Shown here piece by piece: positions 45,320 to 54,042 of a stretch of DNA of 64,000 nt. The notes below the pieces were generated by a model, which worked only from the letters and a program-made list of their open reading frames with translations, was not told where the DNA came from and made no database searches. The translations under genes and the position numbers were made by a program. The DNA is from Algibacter sp. L1A34 (GTDB taxonomy: Bacteria; Bacteroidota; Bacteroidia; Flavobacteriales; Flavobacteriaceae): NCBI RefSeq assembly GCF_009796805.1, contig NZ_CP047029.1, positions 3,052,001 to 3,116,000 of the forward strand. Reading direction: 5' to 3'. Every line of letters starts with the position of its first letter. Positions within the stretch are counted from its first letter, which is position 1.

Positions 45320-45793
45320 AAATCATTATAATTTAAAGACTCGTTTATCTAAGGAATTATAAGTTCTATTAATTCCACAGGATAAAATTACTATAAAGCC
45401 AAATTGAAACTTAAAACGAATCGAGCAATTATTGTAACATTTGTTGAATTATGCATTAATAGTAAGGGTAAAGCGATGGGTAAGGTTGTTTTTTTAATTT
45501 TTATTATTAAATATTATAACTCTTTTTTTACTTGAGATAATTTGTTTTTGAAGGCCGAAATTAAATATTTATGCAAGGGGAAGTGTGATTAATTATATTT
45601 TATTACGAAAAAAATAAAGAGTTTAAAGTTGATACTTACAAAACCAAGGAAGGATTAGCACAGTAGATTTTGAGTTGAGATCATAGAATATTTCTATTTT
45701 GATCTAAAAAAAAATCGCAAAAGAATATTTGCGATTTTATTAGATTTTTGATAATAAGATTTAAAAAGTGATGCTGTTTTGAAATATAGAATA
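45320..45793. other. Gene-free AT-rich stretch
   Basis: About 475 nt without a supported ORF. It contains a hairpin at 45712-45737 (AAATCGCAAA/TTTGCGATTT) flanked by a long A run, so it could terminate minus-strand transcription, and imperfect palindromes around 45680-45705. No recognisable RNA family or promoter motif. Confidence 0.45.
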
Positions 45794-45835
45794 TTTATTT
45801 ACATAACACTTATAATTAATTGTTATGTAAATAAA
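45794..45835 (-). terminator. Terminator of the RND efflux operon
   Basis: Fifteen-bp perfect stem (45794-45808 with 45821-45835), 15 nt past the stop at 45850. AT-rich with little extra T tract. Confidence 0.65.
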
Positions 45836-45849
45836 CCAAGGCAAAATAT

Positions 45850-46062
45850 TTAGTTTTTTACAGCACAGCTTGCACCACTTTTTTTAGCACCGAGTTTTGT
45901 AAGTATAACCTCTAATAAACACCATTTTGTAAAGGCCGATTGTATTAAGTTTACACCAATAAAAACAGTGAACCACATCCAATTTTGATTTACATAAAGT
46001 GTTAGTAGCATACTAACAATTACCAATGTGCCAACAATAACTCTGAAATATGTATTTAACAT
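45850..46062 (-). CDS. DUF2892 family small membrane protein
   Basis: 70 aa with two transmembrane helices and the DUF2892 pattern (YFRVIVGTLVIVSMLL, NWMWFTVFIGVNLIQSAFTKWCLLEVILTKLGAK). This is the membrane part of YgaP-like proteins, where the TKWC Cys corresponds to the usual FCP motif. The tail GASCAVKN adds a second Cys. It is the last gene of the efflux operon, 18 nt after the PII-like gene. Function unknown; often found with rhodanese or sulfur and metal-stress genes. Confidence 0.82.
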   Translation of the reverse strand: MLNTYFRVIVGTLVIVSMLLTLYVNQNWMWFTVFIGVNLIQSAFTKWCLLEVILTKLGAKKSGASCAVKN

Positions 46063-46080
46063 TTTAATTAATTTTTAAAT

Positions 46081-46386
46081 TTATATAGATTTTTCAATAG
46101 GAATTACAACTGCTTTCAACGGATTATTCGTTTCTAAATTAGCATTGAAATCTTTTATTAAGTTGAATAAAGCATCAATATTTTCTTCTTCGGTGAATGA
46201 GAAAAACATACTCGATTCATTTCCTCCTTTCTCAACAGGAAACCAATTTGAAGCCATTAATAATGATGATCCGTTTTTGTGTCCATCAATATCAGAACTG
46301 CTAAAATTTTTAATATTAGCGTTTTTAAATAATCTAAAAACATCTTTTTGAAACTCTTCAACAGCGGTAACTATAACTAATTTCAT
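46081..46386 (-). CDS. Small PII-like / ferredoxin-fold protein
   Basis: 101 aa. The beginning (MKLVIVTAVEEFQKDVFRLFKNANIKNFSSSDIDGHK) and end (ALFNLIKDFNANLETNNPLKAVVIPIEKSI) fit the beta-alpha-beta pattern of PII-like and DUF3240-type proteins encoded beside RND pumps. No nucleotide-binding signature of true GlnB (T-loop, B-loop) is evident, so nitrogen sensing is not implied. It lies 58 nt after the permease gene, with an intervening hairpin at 46414-46436. The family assignment is tentative. Confidence 0.55.
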   Translation of the reverse strand: MKLVIVTAVEEFQKDVFRLFKNANIKNFSSSDIDGHKNGSSLLMASNWFPVEKGGNESSMFFSFTEEENIDALFNLIKDFNANLETNNPLKAVVIPIEKSI

Positions 46387-46413
46387 AGTATTGGGGTTTT
46401 AAAATCATTTTTT

Positions 46414-46436
46414 TGAATTGTCGAAGTGACAATTCA
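46414..46436 (-). other. Intercistronic hairpin after the RND permease gene
   Basis: Nine-bp perfect stem (46414-46422 with 46428-46436) and 5-nt loop without a following U tract on the minus strand. More likely a processing or mRNA-stability element than a terminator. Confidence 0.45.
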
Positions 46437-46444
46437 GAATTTAA

Positions 46445-49400
46445 TTATTTATAATTTTTTTTCTCAATCATATAATATACTAACGGTACCACCAATAAGG
46501 TTAATACTGTAGATACAATAGTTCCACCCATTAACGATATGGCTAAACCTTGGAAAATAGGATCGAACAATATCACAAAAGCACCAATAACAACCGTTCC
46601 TGCTGTTAATAAAATAGGAGTGGTACGTACAGCTCCAGCTTCAATTGCAGCTTGTTTAAGAGGTACACCTTCTGCTGTTCGCAGATTTATAAAGTCAATC
46701 AATAATACGGAGTTACGAACCATAATTCCGGCTAAAGCAATCATTCCAATAAAAGAGGTTGCAGTAAAAAACGCTCCCATAATCCAATGCCCAAGAATAA
46801 TACCAATTAAGGATAGTGGTATCGCAACCATCATTACAATTGGAGCTTTAAAGTTTTGAAACCAACCTACAATTAATATGTAAATCAAGATGATAGCACC
46901 TAAAAAGGCGATTCCTAAATCTCTAAATACCTCTAAAGTAATTTGCCATTCTCCATCCCATTTTACGGTGTAATTATCTTCGAATTCTGGTTGACCTAAG
47001 TACATTTCGTTTAGCTCATAGCCTTTTGGTAGCGGAATCTCTTTTAGTTTTTCCTCCATTCCTAAAATAGCATAGGCAGGACTTTCTAATTCTCCAGCCA
47101 TATCTGCCATAACATAAACTACACGTTTTTGGTTTTTATGATAAATACTTTTCGCAGCGGTGTTTTTTGTAATATCAACCAAATCTGCTATAGGAACCAT
47201 ATTTCCTTGTTTCGATTTAACCTTTAATTGAGAAATATCTGTAACAGTAGATTTTTCCTTTTCATCTAAAGCCAATACTAAACCAATTTGATTCACGGCA
47301 TCTTCATCATACAAATTCGTGATGGGTCTGTTTGATAATGCCATATTCATGGTATAAGCTATTTGTTGTGGCGCAACACCATAAAGCATAGCTTTTTCTT
47401 TATTAATATCGAATTGATATTCGGTTTGGTCAGCTTCAACCATCCAATCAATATCCACCACATCATCTGTGTTTTTTAGGATATTTTGAACACTGTTTGC
47501 AATTTTAATTTGCTCATTATAATCGGGGCCGTAAACTTCAGCAACAATAGTTGACATCACTGGTGGTCCTGGTGGCACTTCAACCAATTTTACATTCGCA
47601 TTATATTTTGATGCGATTTTTTGAATATCAGGTCGCAGTAATTTAGCGATATCGTGACTTTGGGCAGTTCGTTCTTCTTTATCAATTAAATTCACTTGAA
47701 TATCTGCCATATTACTTCCACCACGTAAATCGTAATGACGAACCAAACCGTTAAAAGTTATTGGCGCAGAAGTACCAACATAGTTTTGATAATTTACTAC
47801 TTCTGGTCTACTTGATAAATATTGTGATATTTCTTGTGTTACAACTCCAGTACGTTCTAAGGTAGTGCCTTCCGGCATATCAATCACAATCTGAAATTCG
47901 TTTTTATTATCAAAGGGTAACATTTTTACAGCAACAGATTTGGTGAAAAACAACACCATAGTTATCATTAATAAAAAGAATGTTCCTCCTAAAAACAACC
48001 AACGTTTTGCTTTACTTTCTAATAAAGGACGTTCAAATTTATTATAGATTCTATAAATAAGTGTGTCCTCGATTGCTTTTTCTGGTTTTTCTTCAGCTCC
48101 TTTTTTATCTTTTTCTCTTAAGAAAATATAACCTAAATATGGTGTAATGGTTAAGGCAACAAATAAAGATAAAATCATGGCAATAGATGCTCCAATTGGC
48201 ATTGGCGCCATGTAAGGTCCCATTAATCCAGATACAAAAGCCATAGGTAAAACAGATGCTATTACAGTAAATGTTGCTAATATTGTTGGATTACCAACCT
48301 CATTAATGGCATACAAAGCAGCTTGTTTAAAAGGCAGGCGTTTCATTTTAAAATGCCTATGCATATTTTCGGCAATAATAATCGAGTCATCAACCACAAT
48401 TCCAGTTACAAATACTAAGGCGAATAAAGTAATTCGGTTTAGAGTGTAATCCATCATATAATAACTTAACAGAGTTAAAGCAAAGGTAATCGGAACCGAT
48501 AAAAACACAACCAATCCACCACGCCAACCCATGGCTAGCATCACTACAATAGTAACGGCGAAGATAGAACCTATAAGGTGCCACAATAATTCGGATACTT
48601 TATGCGATGCTGTTTCACCATAATTTCTAGTCACCTCCACATGTACATCGTCCGGAATTAAGTTGCTACGTAAATGATCTACTTTATCAATAATCACCTC
48701 AGCAATTTTCATCGCATCTGCACCTTTTCGTTTAGCAACGGAAATAGTAACGGCAGGATATTCCGATTTATAATCAGCAGATTTTACACTTCCTTTTCCA
48801 TACCCTAAACTCACATAATTTTGTGGTATTTCAGGACCATCAATAATTTTAGCAACTTGCTTTAAATATATAGGTTGGTTTTGTTGTACGCCAACCACTA
48901 AATTCTCAACATCTGTAACAGATGCTAAGAAATCACCAGTATTTACAAGAAATTCAGTATCATTCTTATCAAAACTACCTGAACTTAGTTGGCTGTTATT
49001 TGCCTTTATCATTTCAGAAACAGACAAGAAATCTAATCCACTTGCGGCTAATTTATCTTTATCTAAAACTACTCGTAACTGACGTTTTCTACCTCCAATT
49101 TTATGGGTAGTTGCTACATCATTAACCTTTTTTATTTCGGCTTCCAATTCTTGCGCCATTTGGCTCAATTGGAAATCGTCGTAATTTTCACTCCACAAGG
49201 TTAAGCCTAACATTGGCACATCATCAATTGCTCGTGTTTTCACTAATGGAAACGTAACACCTGCAGGCATTTCGTCCATATGTTTGTTAATTTCATTATA
49301 TAGTTTTACAAACGAGCGTTCAATATCTTCGCCCACATAAAACTGCACAATCACCATGCCTTGCTCTTTCATCGAGGTAGAATACACGTATTCCACACCC

Positions 49401-49657
49401 TTAATGTTTGAAATTAATTGCTCCAATGGTTTAATTACACGAGATTCTACCTCGGTAGGACTTGCACCAGGATAACCAACAAAAATATCGGCCATAGGCA
49501 CATCAATTTGTGGCTCTTCCTCACGTGGAATTAAAAACGAACTATACACGCCAACTACCATAAATACAATCATTAACAGCACGGTTAATTTAGATTGCAT
49601 AAAGACTTTGGCAATTTTTCCTGCGATACCTTCTTTCATTGAATTATTTTTTTTCAT
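46445..49657 (-). CDS. Efflux RND transporter permease
   Basis: About 1070 aa from the ATG at 49657 (a GTG at 49663 and an ATG at 49639 are alternatives). It has the complete RND architecture: TM1, a large periplasmic loop (~50-340), TM2-6, a second loop (~570-880) and TM7-12. The TM4 proton-relay motif is VTGIVVDDSIIIAEN near residue 425. The N-terminal PREEEPQIDVPMADIFVGYPGASPTEVE is typical of HAE-type Bacteroidota pumps. Substrate unknown; the sequence does not show a clear CzcA/CusA heavy-metal signature. It works with the adaptor and TolC encoded upstream. An intergenic element (49701-49784) separates it from the adaptor gene. Confidence 0.92.
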   Translation of the reverse strand: MKKNNSMKEGIAGKIAKVFMQSKLTVLLMIVFMVVGVYSSFLIPREEEPQIDVPMADIFVGYPGASPTEVESRVIKPLEQLISNIKGVEYVYSTSMKEQGMVIVQFYVGEDIERSFVKLYNEINKHMDEMPAGVTFPLVKTRAIDDVPMLGLTLWSENYDDFQLSQMAQELEAEIKKVNDVATTHKIGGRKRQLRVVLDKDKLAASGLDFLSVSEMIKANNSQLSSGSFDKNDTEFLVNTGDFLASVTDVENLVVGVQQNQPIYLKQVAKIIDGPEIPQNYVSLGYGKGSVKSADYKSEYPAVTISVAKRKGADAMKIAEVIIDKVDHLRSNLIPDDVHVEVTRNYGETASHKVSELLWHLIGSIFAVTIVVMLAMGWRGGLVVFLSVPITFALTLLSYYMMDYTLNRITLFALVFVTGIVVDDSIIIAENMHRHFKMKRLPFKQAALYAINEVGNPTILATFTVIASVLPMAFVSGLMGPYMAPMPIGASIAMILSLFVALTITPYLGYIFLREKDKKGAEEKPEKAIEDTLIYRIYNKFERPLLESKAKRWLFLGGTFFLLMITMVLFFTKSVAVKMLPFDNKNEFQIVIDMPEGTTLERTGVVTQEISQYLSSRPEVVNYQNYVGTSAPITFNGLVRHYDLRGGSNMADIQVNLIDKEERTAQSHDIAKLLRPDIQKIASKYNANVKLVEVPPGPPVMSTIVAEVYGPDYNEQIKIANSVQNILKNTDDVVDIDWMVEADQTEYQFDINKEKAMLYGVAPQQIAYTMNMALSNRPITNLYDEDAVNQIGLVLALDEKEKSTVTDISQLKVKSKQGNMVPIADLVDITKNTAAKSIYHKNQKRVVYVMADMAGELESPAYAILGMEEKLKEIPLPKGYELNEMYLGQPEFEDNYTVKWDGEWQITLEVFRDLGIAFLGAIILIYILIVGWFQNFKAPIVMMVAIPLSLIGIILGHWIMGAFFTATSFIGMIALAGIMVRNSVLLIDFINLRTAEGVPLKQAAIEAGAVRTTPILLTAGTVVIGAFVILFDPIFQGLAISLMGGTIVSTVLTLLVVPLVYYMIEKKNYK

Positions 49658-49700
49658 TCCCACGCCATGTGAGAATCTCTATTTTATATTCTTTTGTTTT

Positions 49701-49784
49701 GGGCGTTTTAACAGGCTATCCGTTGCAATCTTTTTTTGCCATTTGTGGCAGCAAAAAAAGGATTTCCACTTCTATCCTTAACGC
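49701..49784. repeat. Structured intergenic repeat-like element (GGGCGTT...AACGC)
   Basis: An 84-nt element whose ends pair (GCGTT 49703-49707 with AACGC 49780-49784). It contains an internal hairpin (TTTTTTTGC...GCAAAAAAA with a TGCCA/TGGCA core, about 49731-49758) and a GGAT/ATCC pair (49760-49777). From memory, very similar sequences (GGGCGTT..GGCTATCCG.TGCAATCTTTT..AAAAGGATTTCCACTTCTATCC.TAACGC) recur between genes in many Flavobacteriia. There is only one copy in this window. Its role is unknown. Confidence 0.55.
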
Positions 49785-49793
49785 GAATTTTAG

Positions 49794-50870
49794 CTATTTA
49801 ATTGAAACTTTTACACCATTAAATAATTTGCCTTCAGCCGAAACAATGTAAGCTTCGTCTGAATTTAAACCCGATAATACTTCTACTCGGTTCCCAAAAG
49901 TTCTACCTAAACGCAACCAACGTAACATGGCAGTGTTGCTTTGGCTAACAGTGTATAGACCTGATAATTGACCGTTAGTTATAATCGCTTCACTAGGAAC
50001 TAAAACCATTGCCGATTTTGCTTTGCGCTCCACTGGAAACTGAACAGTAGTAAACATTCCAGATAAGATGTTAGCGTCCGTTTTATCTAAATTAATTTTT
50101 ACTAAATATTGTCCGCCTGTATTTTTAGCAGAAGTACTAACTTCAGTTACTTTTCCCTTTATCGTTTCATTAATAGATTTGACTAACACATTAACAGTAG
50201 ACCCTTTTTTAATTTCAGAAATTTCAGATTCAGGCACCATTGCCATCACTTCAAAATTCCCAGGAGTTTCAATACTTATTAACGGCATTCCGGGATTTGC
50301 CATATTGCCATCTTCCACATTTTTACTAGTTACTGTTCCGCTAAAAGGTGCGGTAATATTGCTATATGTAAATTGAGCGTTAACTTCATTCTTCATTTGG
50401 TTGGCCGATTCTAAACGTGCCTTTGCCATTTCGAAGTTAGCCGTCATATCATCCATTTCTTTTTGAGAAGCACTATTCTCTGTGAATAAATTTTTAAAAC
50501 GGTTATAATCTTTTTCAGCATTATTATAAGCAGCAGTGGCTTCGGTAATTCCAGCATTTACTTGTGCTCTTTTTGCTTGTAAATCAGCGTTATTAATAGA
50601 TACTAATAATTGGCCTTTACGCACTTTATCGCCAACGTTTACGTAAACTTTATTTACATAACCCATCATTCTAGTGCTTAAATCGGCACTATTGGTTGCC
50701 TGTATTTTCCCACTTACACTTAAAAACGGGTTATTACTATTGGCTTCTACTTGATTTACTTTTACGCTAATTGCAGGAGAATTATCTACAACAGTATTTT
50801 TGTCTTCACTTCCACAACTGGCTAATAAAAGAGCTATAGAAAATGTTAGAATTGTATATGTTTTCTTCAT
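49794..50870 (-). CDS. RND efflux periplasmic adaptor (HlyD/AcrA family)
   Basis: 358-aa lipoprotein (LLLASC). Biotinyl/lipoyl-like half (MMGYVNKVYVNVGDKVRKGQLLVSINNADL), a coiled-coil hairpin (~90-165: AEKDYNRFKNLFTENSASQKEMDDMTANFEMAKARLES), the return half (FTYSNITAPFSGTVTSKNVEDG) and a beta-barrel domain (PESEISEIKKGSTVNVLV). It bridges the RND permease and TolC. The tolC stop lies 74 nt upstream of its start on the same strand. Confidence 0.92.
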   Translation of the reverse strand: MKKTYTILTFSIALLLASCGSEDKNTVVDNSPAISVKVNQVEANSNNPFLSVSGKIQATNSADLSTRMMGYVNKVYVNVGDKVRKGQLLVSINNADLQAKRAQVNAGITEATAAYNNAEKDYNRFKNLFTENSASQKEMDDMTANFEMAKARLESANQMKNEVNAQFTYSNITAPFSGTVTSKNVEDGNMANPGMPLISIETPGNFEVMAMVPESEISEIKKGSTVNVLVKSINETIKGKVTEVSTSAKNTGGQYLVKINLDKTDANILSGMFTTVQFPVERKAKSAMVLVPSEAIITNGQLSGLYTVSQSNTAMLRWLRLGRTFGNRVEVLSGLNSDEAYIVSAEGKLFNGVKVSIK

Positions 50871-50944
50871 TGTGTTTGTTTTTATTAGATGGCCTCGAAT
50901 ACATGAGTTTTAATCCTGATGACTCTTGGCTCTTTATTCTTTTT

Positions 50945-52255
50945 CTATTCTTTAGTTAAAAATTGTAAATAAGCTTGTGCGTAATTATATTCGAAAATAG
51001 TTTGGTAATATTCTAATTGTTTTTGAGCGTATTGTGTATCGGCTGTTAATAGATCGGATGTTTTTTCTAAACCTTCTTTAAATCTATTTGTTCTAATTCT
51101 TAAAGACTCTTCCGATTGTTCCATAGCCAAAGCCGTTAGCTTTAGTTTATTTTCAGCATCTAAAAAAGCTCGTTTTGCTTTATTTAATTCTAAATTACTT
51201 TTCGATACATATTGATTGTACTCTAACTTAGATTTTTCGAATTCAGCTTTACTTTTTTGTGCTTTTCCAAAGCGTTTAGAACCTTGAAAAATATCCCAAC
51301 TTAATTGTGCCCCAAATAAATAACCGCTAGCATCTGCTTGAAAAATTTGATCGTCGTATAACTCATAACTGCCAAAAGCATTTAATCTTGGTAAAAATGC
51401 CATTTTATCGGCCTTGTTCATGGCTTCATATGAGTTAGAAGCTAATTGCATTGCTTTAATATCCGATCTGTTTTCTGAAACTGTTTTATCTGCTATACTT
51501 AAAGTTGAAATTGTTAATTCATCTGTAGGCATGTAAACCACATAAGTTTCATCATTCATTAAAAATGATAAATAATTTGATGCGTTTTGCACATTACTTT
51601 TAGCGGTTTGTAACTGGTTTTGAACTTCGGTAACTCGTACTTCAACATTCAACACGTCTGCACGTTGTAAATACCCTTGTTTAAAACTATTATCTGCTAA
51701 TTTTTTATTAGCATTGGCTGCTTCTAAAGCTTTTTCTAAAACATCAACAGCTTTATAAGCTAATTGTAATTGCATGTATGCCTTTTCAACTTCGAATGCT
51801 AAATAATCTTGAGTACGTTCTGTTTTTAAAGACATCGCTTCCATTTTAGATTTAGCAGCTTTACGTTGATAGATGCCATCTACATTAATTAATGGTTGCT
51901 GAATTTCGAACTTTGTTGCATAGTTTTCAATTTGCGATGGATCGTTTAATAACGCCGGACTAAAATCGTTTGCTGTTAAAATTTCCTGGTTTAATTTAGA
52001 GCCAAAAGCCATTAATGGGTTTGTAGTCGCCATCGCTGTATGACTCGCTGTTATATTTGGTAAAAAAATAGCGTTAGTTTGTCTATAATCTGCTTTAGCT
52101 TGATTGAATTCTTGCTCAGAAATTTTAATACTTGTATTATTTTCAGATACTTTAGATAAAACCTCTGTTTTAGCAATTGGCACTATGTCTTGGGCTTGCA
52201 GAGCGAAAGTGAAGCTTAGGAGTAGTAATGGTATATAAATGTGTTTTTTCATCAA
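50945..52255 (-). CDS. TolC family outer membrane efflux protein
   Basis: 436 aa with a signal peptide (MMKKHIYIPLLLLSFTFALQAQ). Two OEP repeats show the long helices of TolC (AKADYRQTNAIFLPNITASHTA; KMEAMSLKTERTQDYLAFEVEKAYMQLQLAYKAVDVLE; SKSNLELNKAKRAFLDAENKL...YAQKQLEYYQTIFEYNYAQAYLQFL). It forms the outer-membrane exit duct for the RND pump. It starts 3 nt after the DUF4405 stop, yet has its own promoter (TACCTTTG, 52272-52279) with a Crp/Fnr-type palindrome 36.5 bp upstream. Confidence 0.92.
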   Translation of the reverse strand: MMKKHIYIPLLLLSFTFALQAQDIVPIAKTEVLSKVSENNTSIKISEQEFNQAKADYRQTNAIFLPNITASHTAMATTNPLMAFGSKLNQEILTANDFSPALLNDPSQIENYATKFEIQQPLINVDGIYQRKAAKSKMEAMSLKTERTQDYLAFEVEKAYMQLQLAYKAVDVLEKALEAANANKKLADNSFKQGYLQRADVLNVEVRVTEVQNQLQTAKSNVQNASNYLSFLMNDETYVVYMPTDELTISTLSIADKTVSENRSDIKAMQLASNSYEAMNKADKMAFLPRLNAFGSYELYDDQIFQADASGYLFGAQLSWDIFQGSKRFGKAQKSKAEFEKSKLEYNQYVSKSNLELNKAKRAFLDAENKLKLTALAMEQSEESLRIRTNRFKEGLEKTSDLLTADTQYAQKQLEYYQTIFEYNYAQAYLQFLTKE

Positions 52256-52258
52256 TTA

Positions 52259-52735
52259 TTAGTTTACGTTACAAAGGTATGGTAGATTAGAATTGAAGTC
52301 TGTAACCAATGTTACTTGGCGGCCCTTTCCTTTTTTTATTGGTTCTATTTTGGGCGTTATAAAGAATGGTATAAGAATTAATATTGAACATATAATTATA
52401 AACCCAAAGGCTAAAATTCTTTTTGCTAATTGAGCTTTTATAATTTTATGATAAATAACGGTAATCACTTTCCAGTGTAAAAAAATATGTAGTGTTAATA
52501 ACCCACAAAAGACCAAGCCTAATATAAAATGGATATTTCCCCATTGATGTCTATCCATATTGAGTAAATAAAGCTCTTTATTTTGTCCATATATGGTTTT
52601 ACATTCTTGTCCCTGTAAAAGTGTATGTTTTATTAGGAAACCAATACCAATAATAGCCAACATGCACAAGGTCATTACTGCGTTTAATGCGAAATTCCAG
52701 TTGGGTTTACGCATTGTTTTAACTAAGTTTTTCAT
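52259..52735 (-). CDS. DUF4405-like membrane protein (cytochrome b561-type fold)
   Basis: 158 aa with three to four membrane spans and a His pattern (His63, His69, His83, His87 in DRHQWGNIHFILGLVF..LLTLHIFLHW) typical of DUF4405, which is thought to bind heme or act as a small membrane redox partner. The C-terminal residues 136-158 are soluble and overlap the tolC operator. First gene of the efflux operon. It is preceded by an unusual Shine-Dalgarno AGGAG five nt before the ATG and by a TATTTTTA -7-like box with an FNR-like palindrome. Heme binding is inferred from the family, not shown. Confidence 0.75.
   Translation of the reverse strand: MKNLVKTMRKPNWNFALNAVMTLCMLAIIGIGFLIKHTLLQGQECKTIYGQNKELYLLNMDRHQWGNIHFILGLVFCGLLTLHIFLHWKVITVIYHKIIKAQLAKRILAFGFIIICSILILIPFFITPKIEPIKKGKGRQVTLVTDFNSNLPYLCNVN
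52272..52315 (-). promoter_or_regulatory. tolC promoter with Crp/Fnr-type operator
   Basis: On the minus strand TACCTTTG (52279-52272) is a perfect -7 box, and GTAACATTGGTTAC (52315-52302) is a perfect 5-bp-arm palindrome centred 36.5 bp upstream of its last base, i.e. near -41.5. No -33 box is seen, as expected for an activator-dependent promoter. It lies inside the 3' end of the DUF4405 gene. Confidence 0.6.
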
Positions 52736-52760
52736 TTGTTCTCCTAATTTGGATTGCTAC

Positions 52761-52803
52761 TAAAAATATGTTTTGAATAGAAAAGCCACAATGATATTAA
52801 TCA
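52761..52803 (-). promoter_or_regulatory. Efflux operon promoter with FNR-like operator
   Basis: TATTTTTA (minus strand, 52768-52761) resembles the -7 box. TGATATTAATCA (52792-52803), an FNR-like TGAT-N4-ATCA palindrome, is centred 36.5 bp upstream of its last base, the same geometry as at tolC. The Shine-Dalgarno AGGAG at 52741-52745 follows. Confidence 0.5.
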
Positions 52804-52920
52804 GGCTAAAGAAATTAGATTGTAATTATTGCGTTAATAATAAGATAGAATTAAAATGGAGTTACTTAAAATAAAGAATTTGGTGTCGTTTAATATTGAT
52901 GTCTTATTTTTACGGTGTAT

Positions 52921-53919
52921 ATGGATTCATTAACTCAAATAGTATTAGGAGCCGCTGTAGGAGAGGCTGTTTTAGGTAAAAAAGTAGGGAACAAAGCCAT
53001 GCTTTATGGAGCAATTGCTGGAACTATTCCAGATTTTGATGTGTTTGCATCTTACTTTACAGATACGGTTTCTGCTCTTTCCATACATCGTGGATTTACG
53101 CATTCTATTGTGTTTTCTGTACTTTTCGCCCCTATTCTCGGGTGGATTGTTTCACGTTACGAGACCTATAAAAACTTTAAAGATTGGTCTTGGCTCTTTT
53201 TTTGGGCATTTGTAACGCATCCTATTTTAGATGCACATACTACTTGGGGAACACAATTGTTTTGGCCTTTTGATTTAAGACTAGCATTTAAAACCATATT
53301 TGTTATTGATCCGCTTTATACCGTACCCTTTTTGGTGTTTTTAATTCTTGCTATGATGCAAAAACGAACCACTAAAAAGCGCCGTTTGTATAATAAAATT
53401 GGCCTAATATTGAGTTCTTCTTATTTAGTACTTACCTTTTTCTTAAAATGGGTAGCCTATGCTAAATTTGAATCTGCTTTAAAAGATCAAAATATAGATT
53501 ATGTGCAAATAGATACCAGGCCTTCTCCTTTAAATACGATACTTTGGAGCGCTAATGTAGAAACCGACGATGCTTATTTATTAGGTAATTATTCGTTTTT
53601 AGATTCAAGACCTATCACTTTTGAGACTTACCCCAAAAATCATGAGTTTTTAGGAGAGCTTATTCATAATGAAAAAGTAGAACGTATGATTGCTATTTCT
53701 GAAGGTTGGTATATTATTTCAAAAGAAAAGGATCGCTTATATTTTAATGATTTACGATTTGGATTATTAAGCTTAACTCCAAAATCTGAAAACTTCGTTT
53801 TTAAATATGAAATAGATGTTGATAAAACGGGTAAAGTACAATTTATAGAAGCTCCTAAAGATTCACGAGATGGAAAGAAGTTACTGTCTGAATTATGGAT
53901 ACGTTTAAAAGGAAATTAA
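52921..53919 (+). CDS. YdjM-like (DUF457) membrane-bound metal-dependent hydrolase
   Basis: 332 aa from the ATG at 52921; a GTG two codons upstream is possible. MDSLTQIVLGAAVGEAVLGKKVGNKAMLYGAIAGTIPDFDV and HRGFTHS (His/Asp metal site) are the YdjM/DUF457 hallmarks, followed by about four membrane spans and FVTHPILDAHTTWGTQLFWPF. The C-terminal ~130 residues (SPLNTILWSANVETDDAYLLGNYS, EGWYIISKEKDRLYFNDLRFG) are soluble. Often annotated as a LexA-regulated or putative hydrolase; its substrate is unknown. Confidence 0.83.
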   Translation: MDSLTQIVLGAAVGEAVLGKKVGNKAMLYGAIAGTIPDFDVFASYFTDTVSALSIHRGFTHSIVFSVLFAPILGWIVSRYETYKNFKDWSWLFFWAFVTHPILDAHTTWGTQLFWPFDLRLAFKTIFVIDPLYTVPFLVFLILAMMQKRTTKKRRLYNKIGLILSSSYLVLTFFLKWVAYAKFESALKDQNIDYVQIDTRPSPLNTILWSANVETDDAYLLGNYSFLDSRPITFETYPKNHEFLGELIHNEKVERMIAISEGWYIISKEKDRLYFNDLRFGLLSLTPKSENFVFKYEIDVDKTGKVQFIEAPKDSRDGKKLLSELWIRLKGN

Positions 53920-54042
53920 ATAAAAAATTCTATATTATGGCTTGGAACTTATCCTTGTTTTTTTTTAAATAAAAATACAGGTTTTAAAAAGTCGTTCCAC
54001 TTAATTTTTTTTAAATTCTAGATAATTAAAAAATAAATCTTC

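Noticed and set aside
46539-46859. 106-aa plus-strand ORF opposite the RND permease
   Set aside because: It mirrors the hydrophobic transmembrane codons of the permease and has no independent support.
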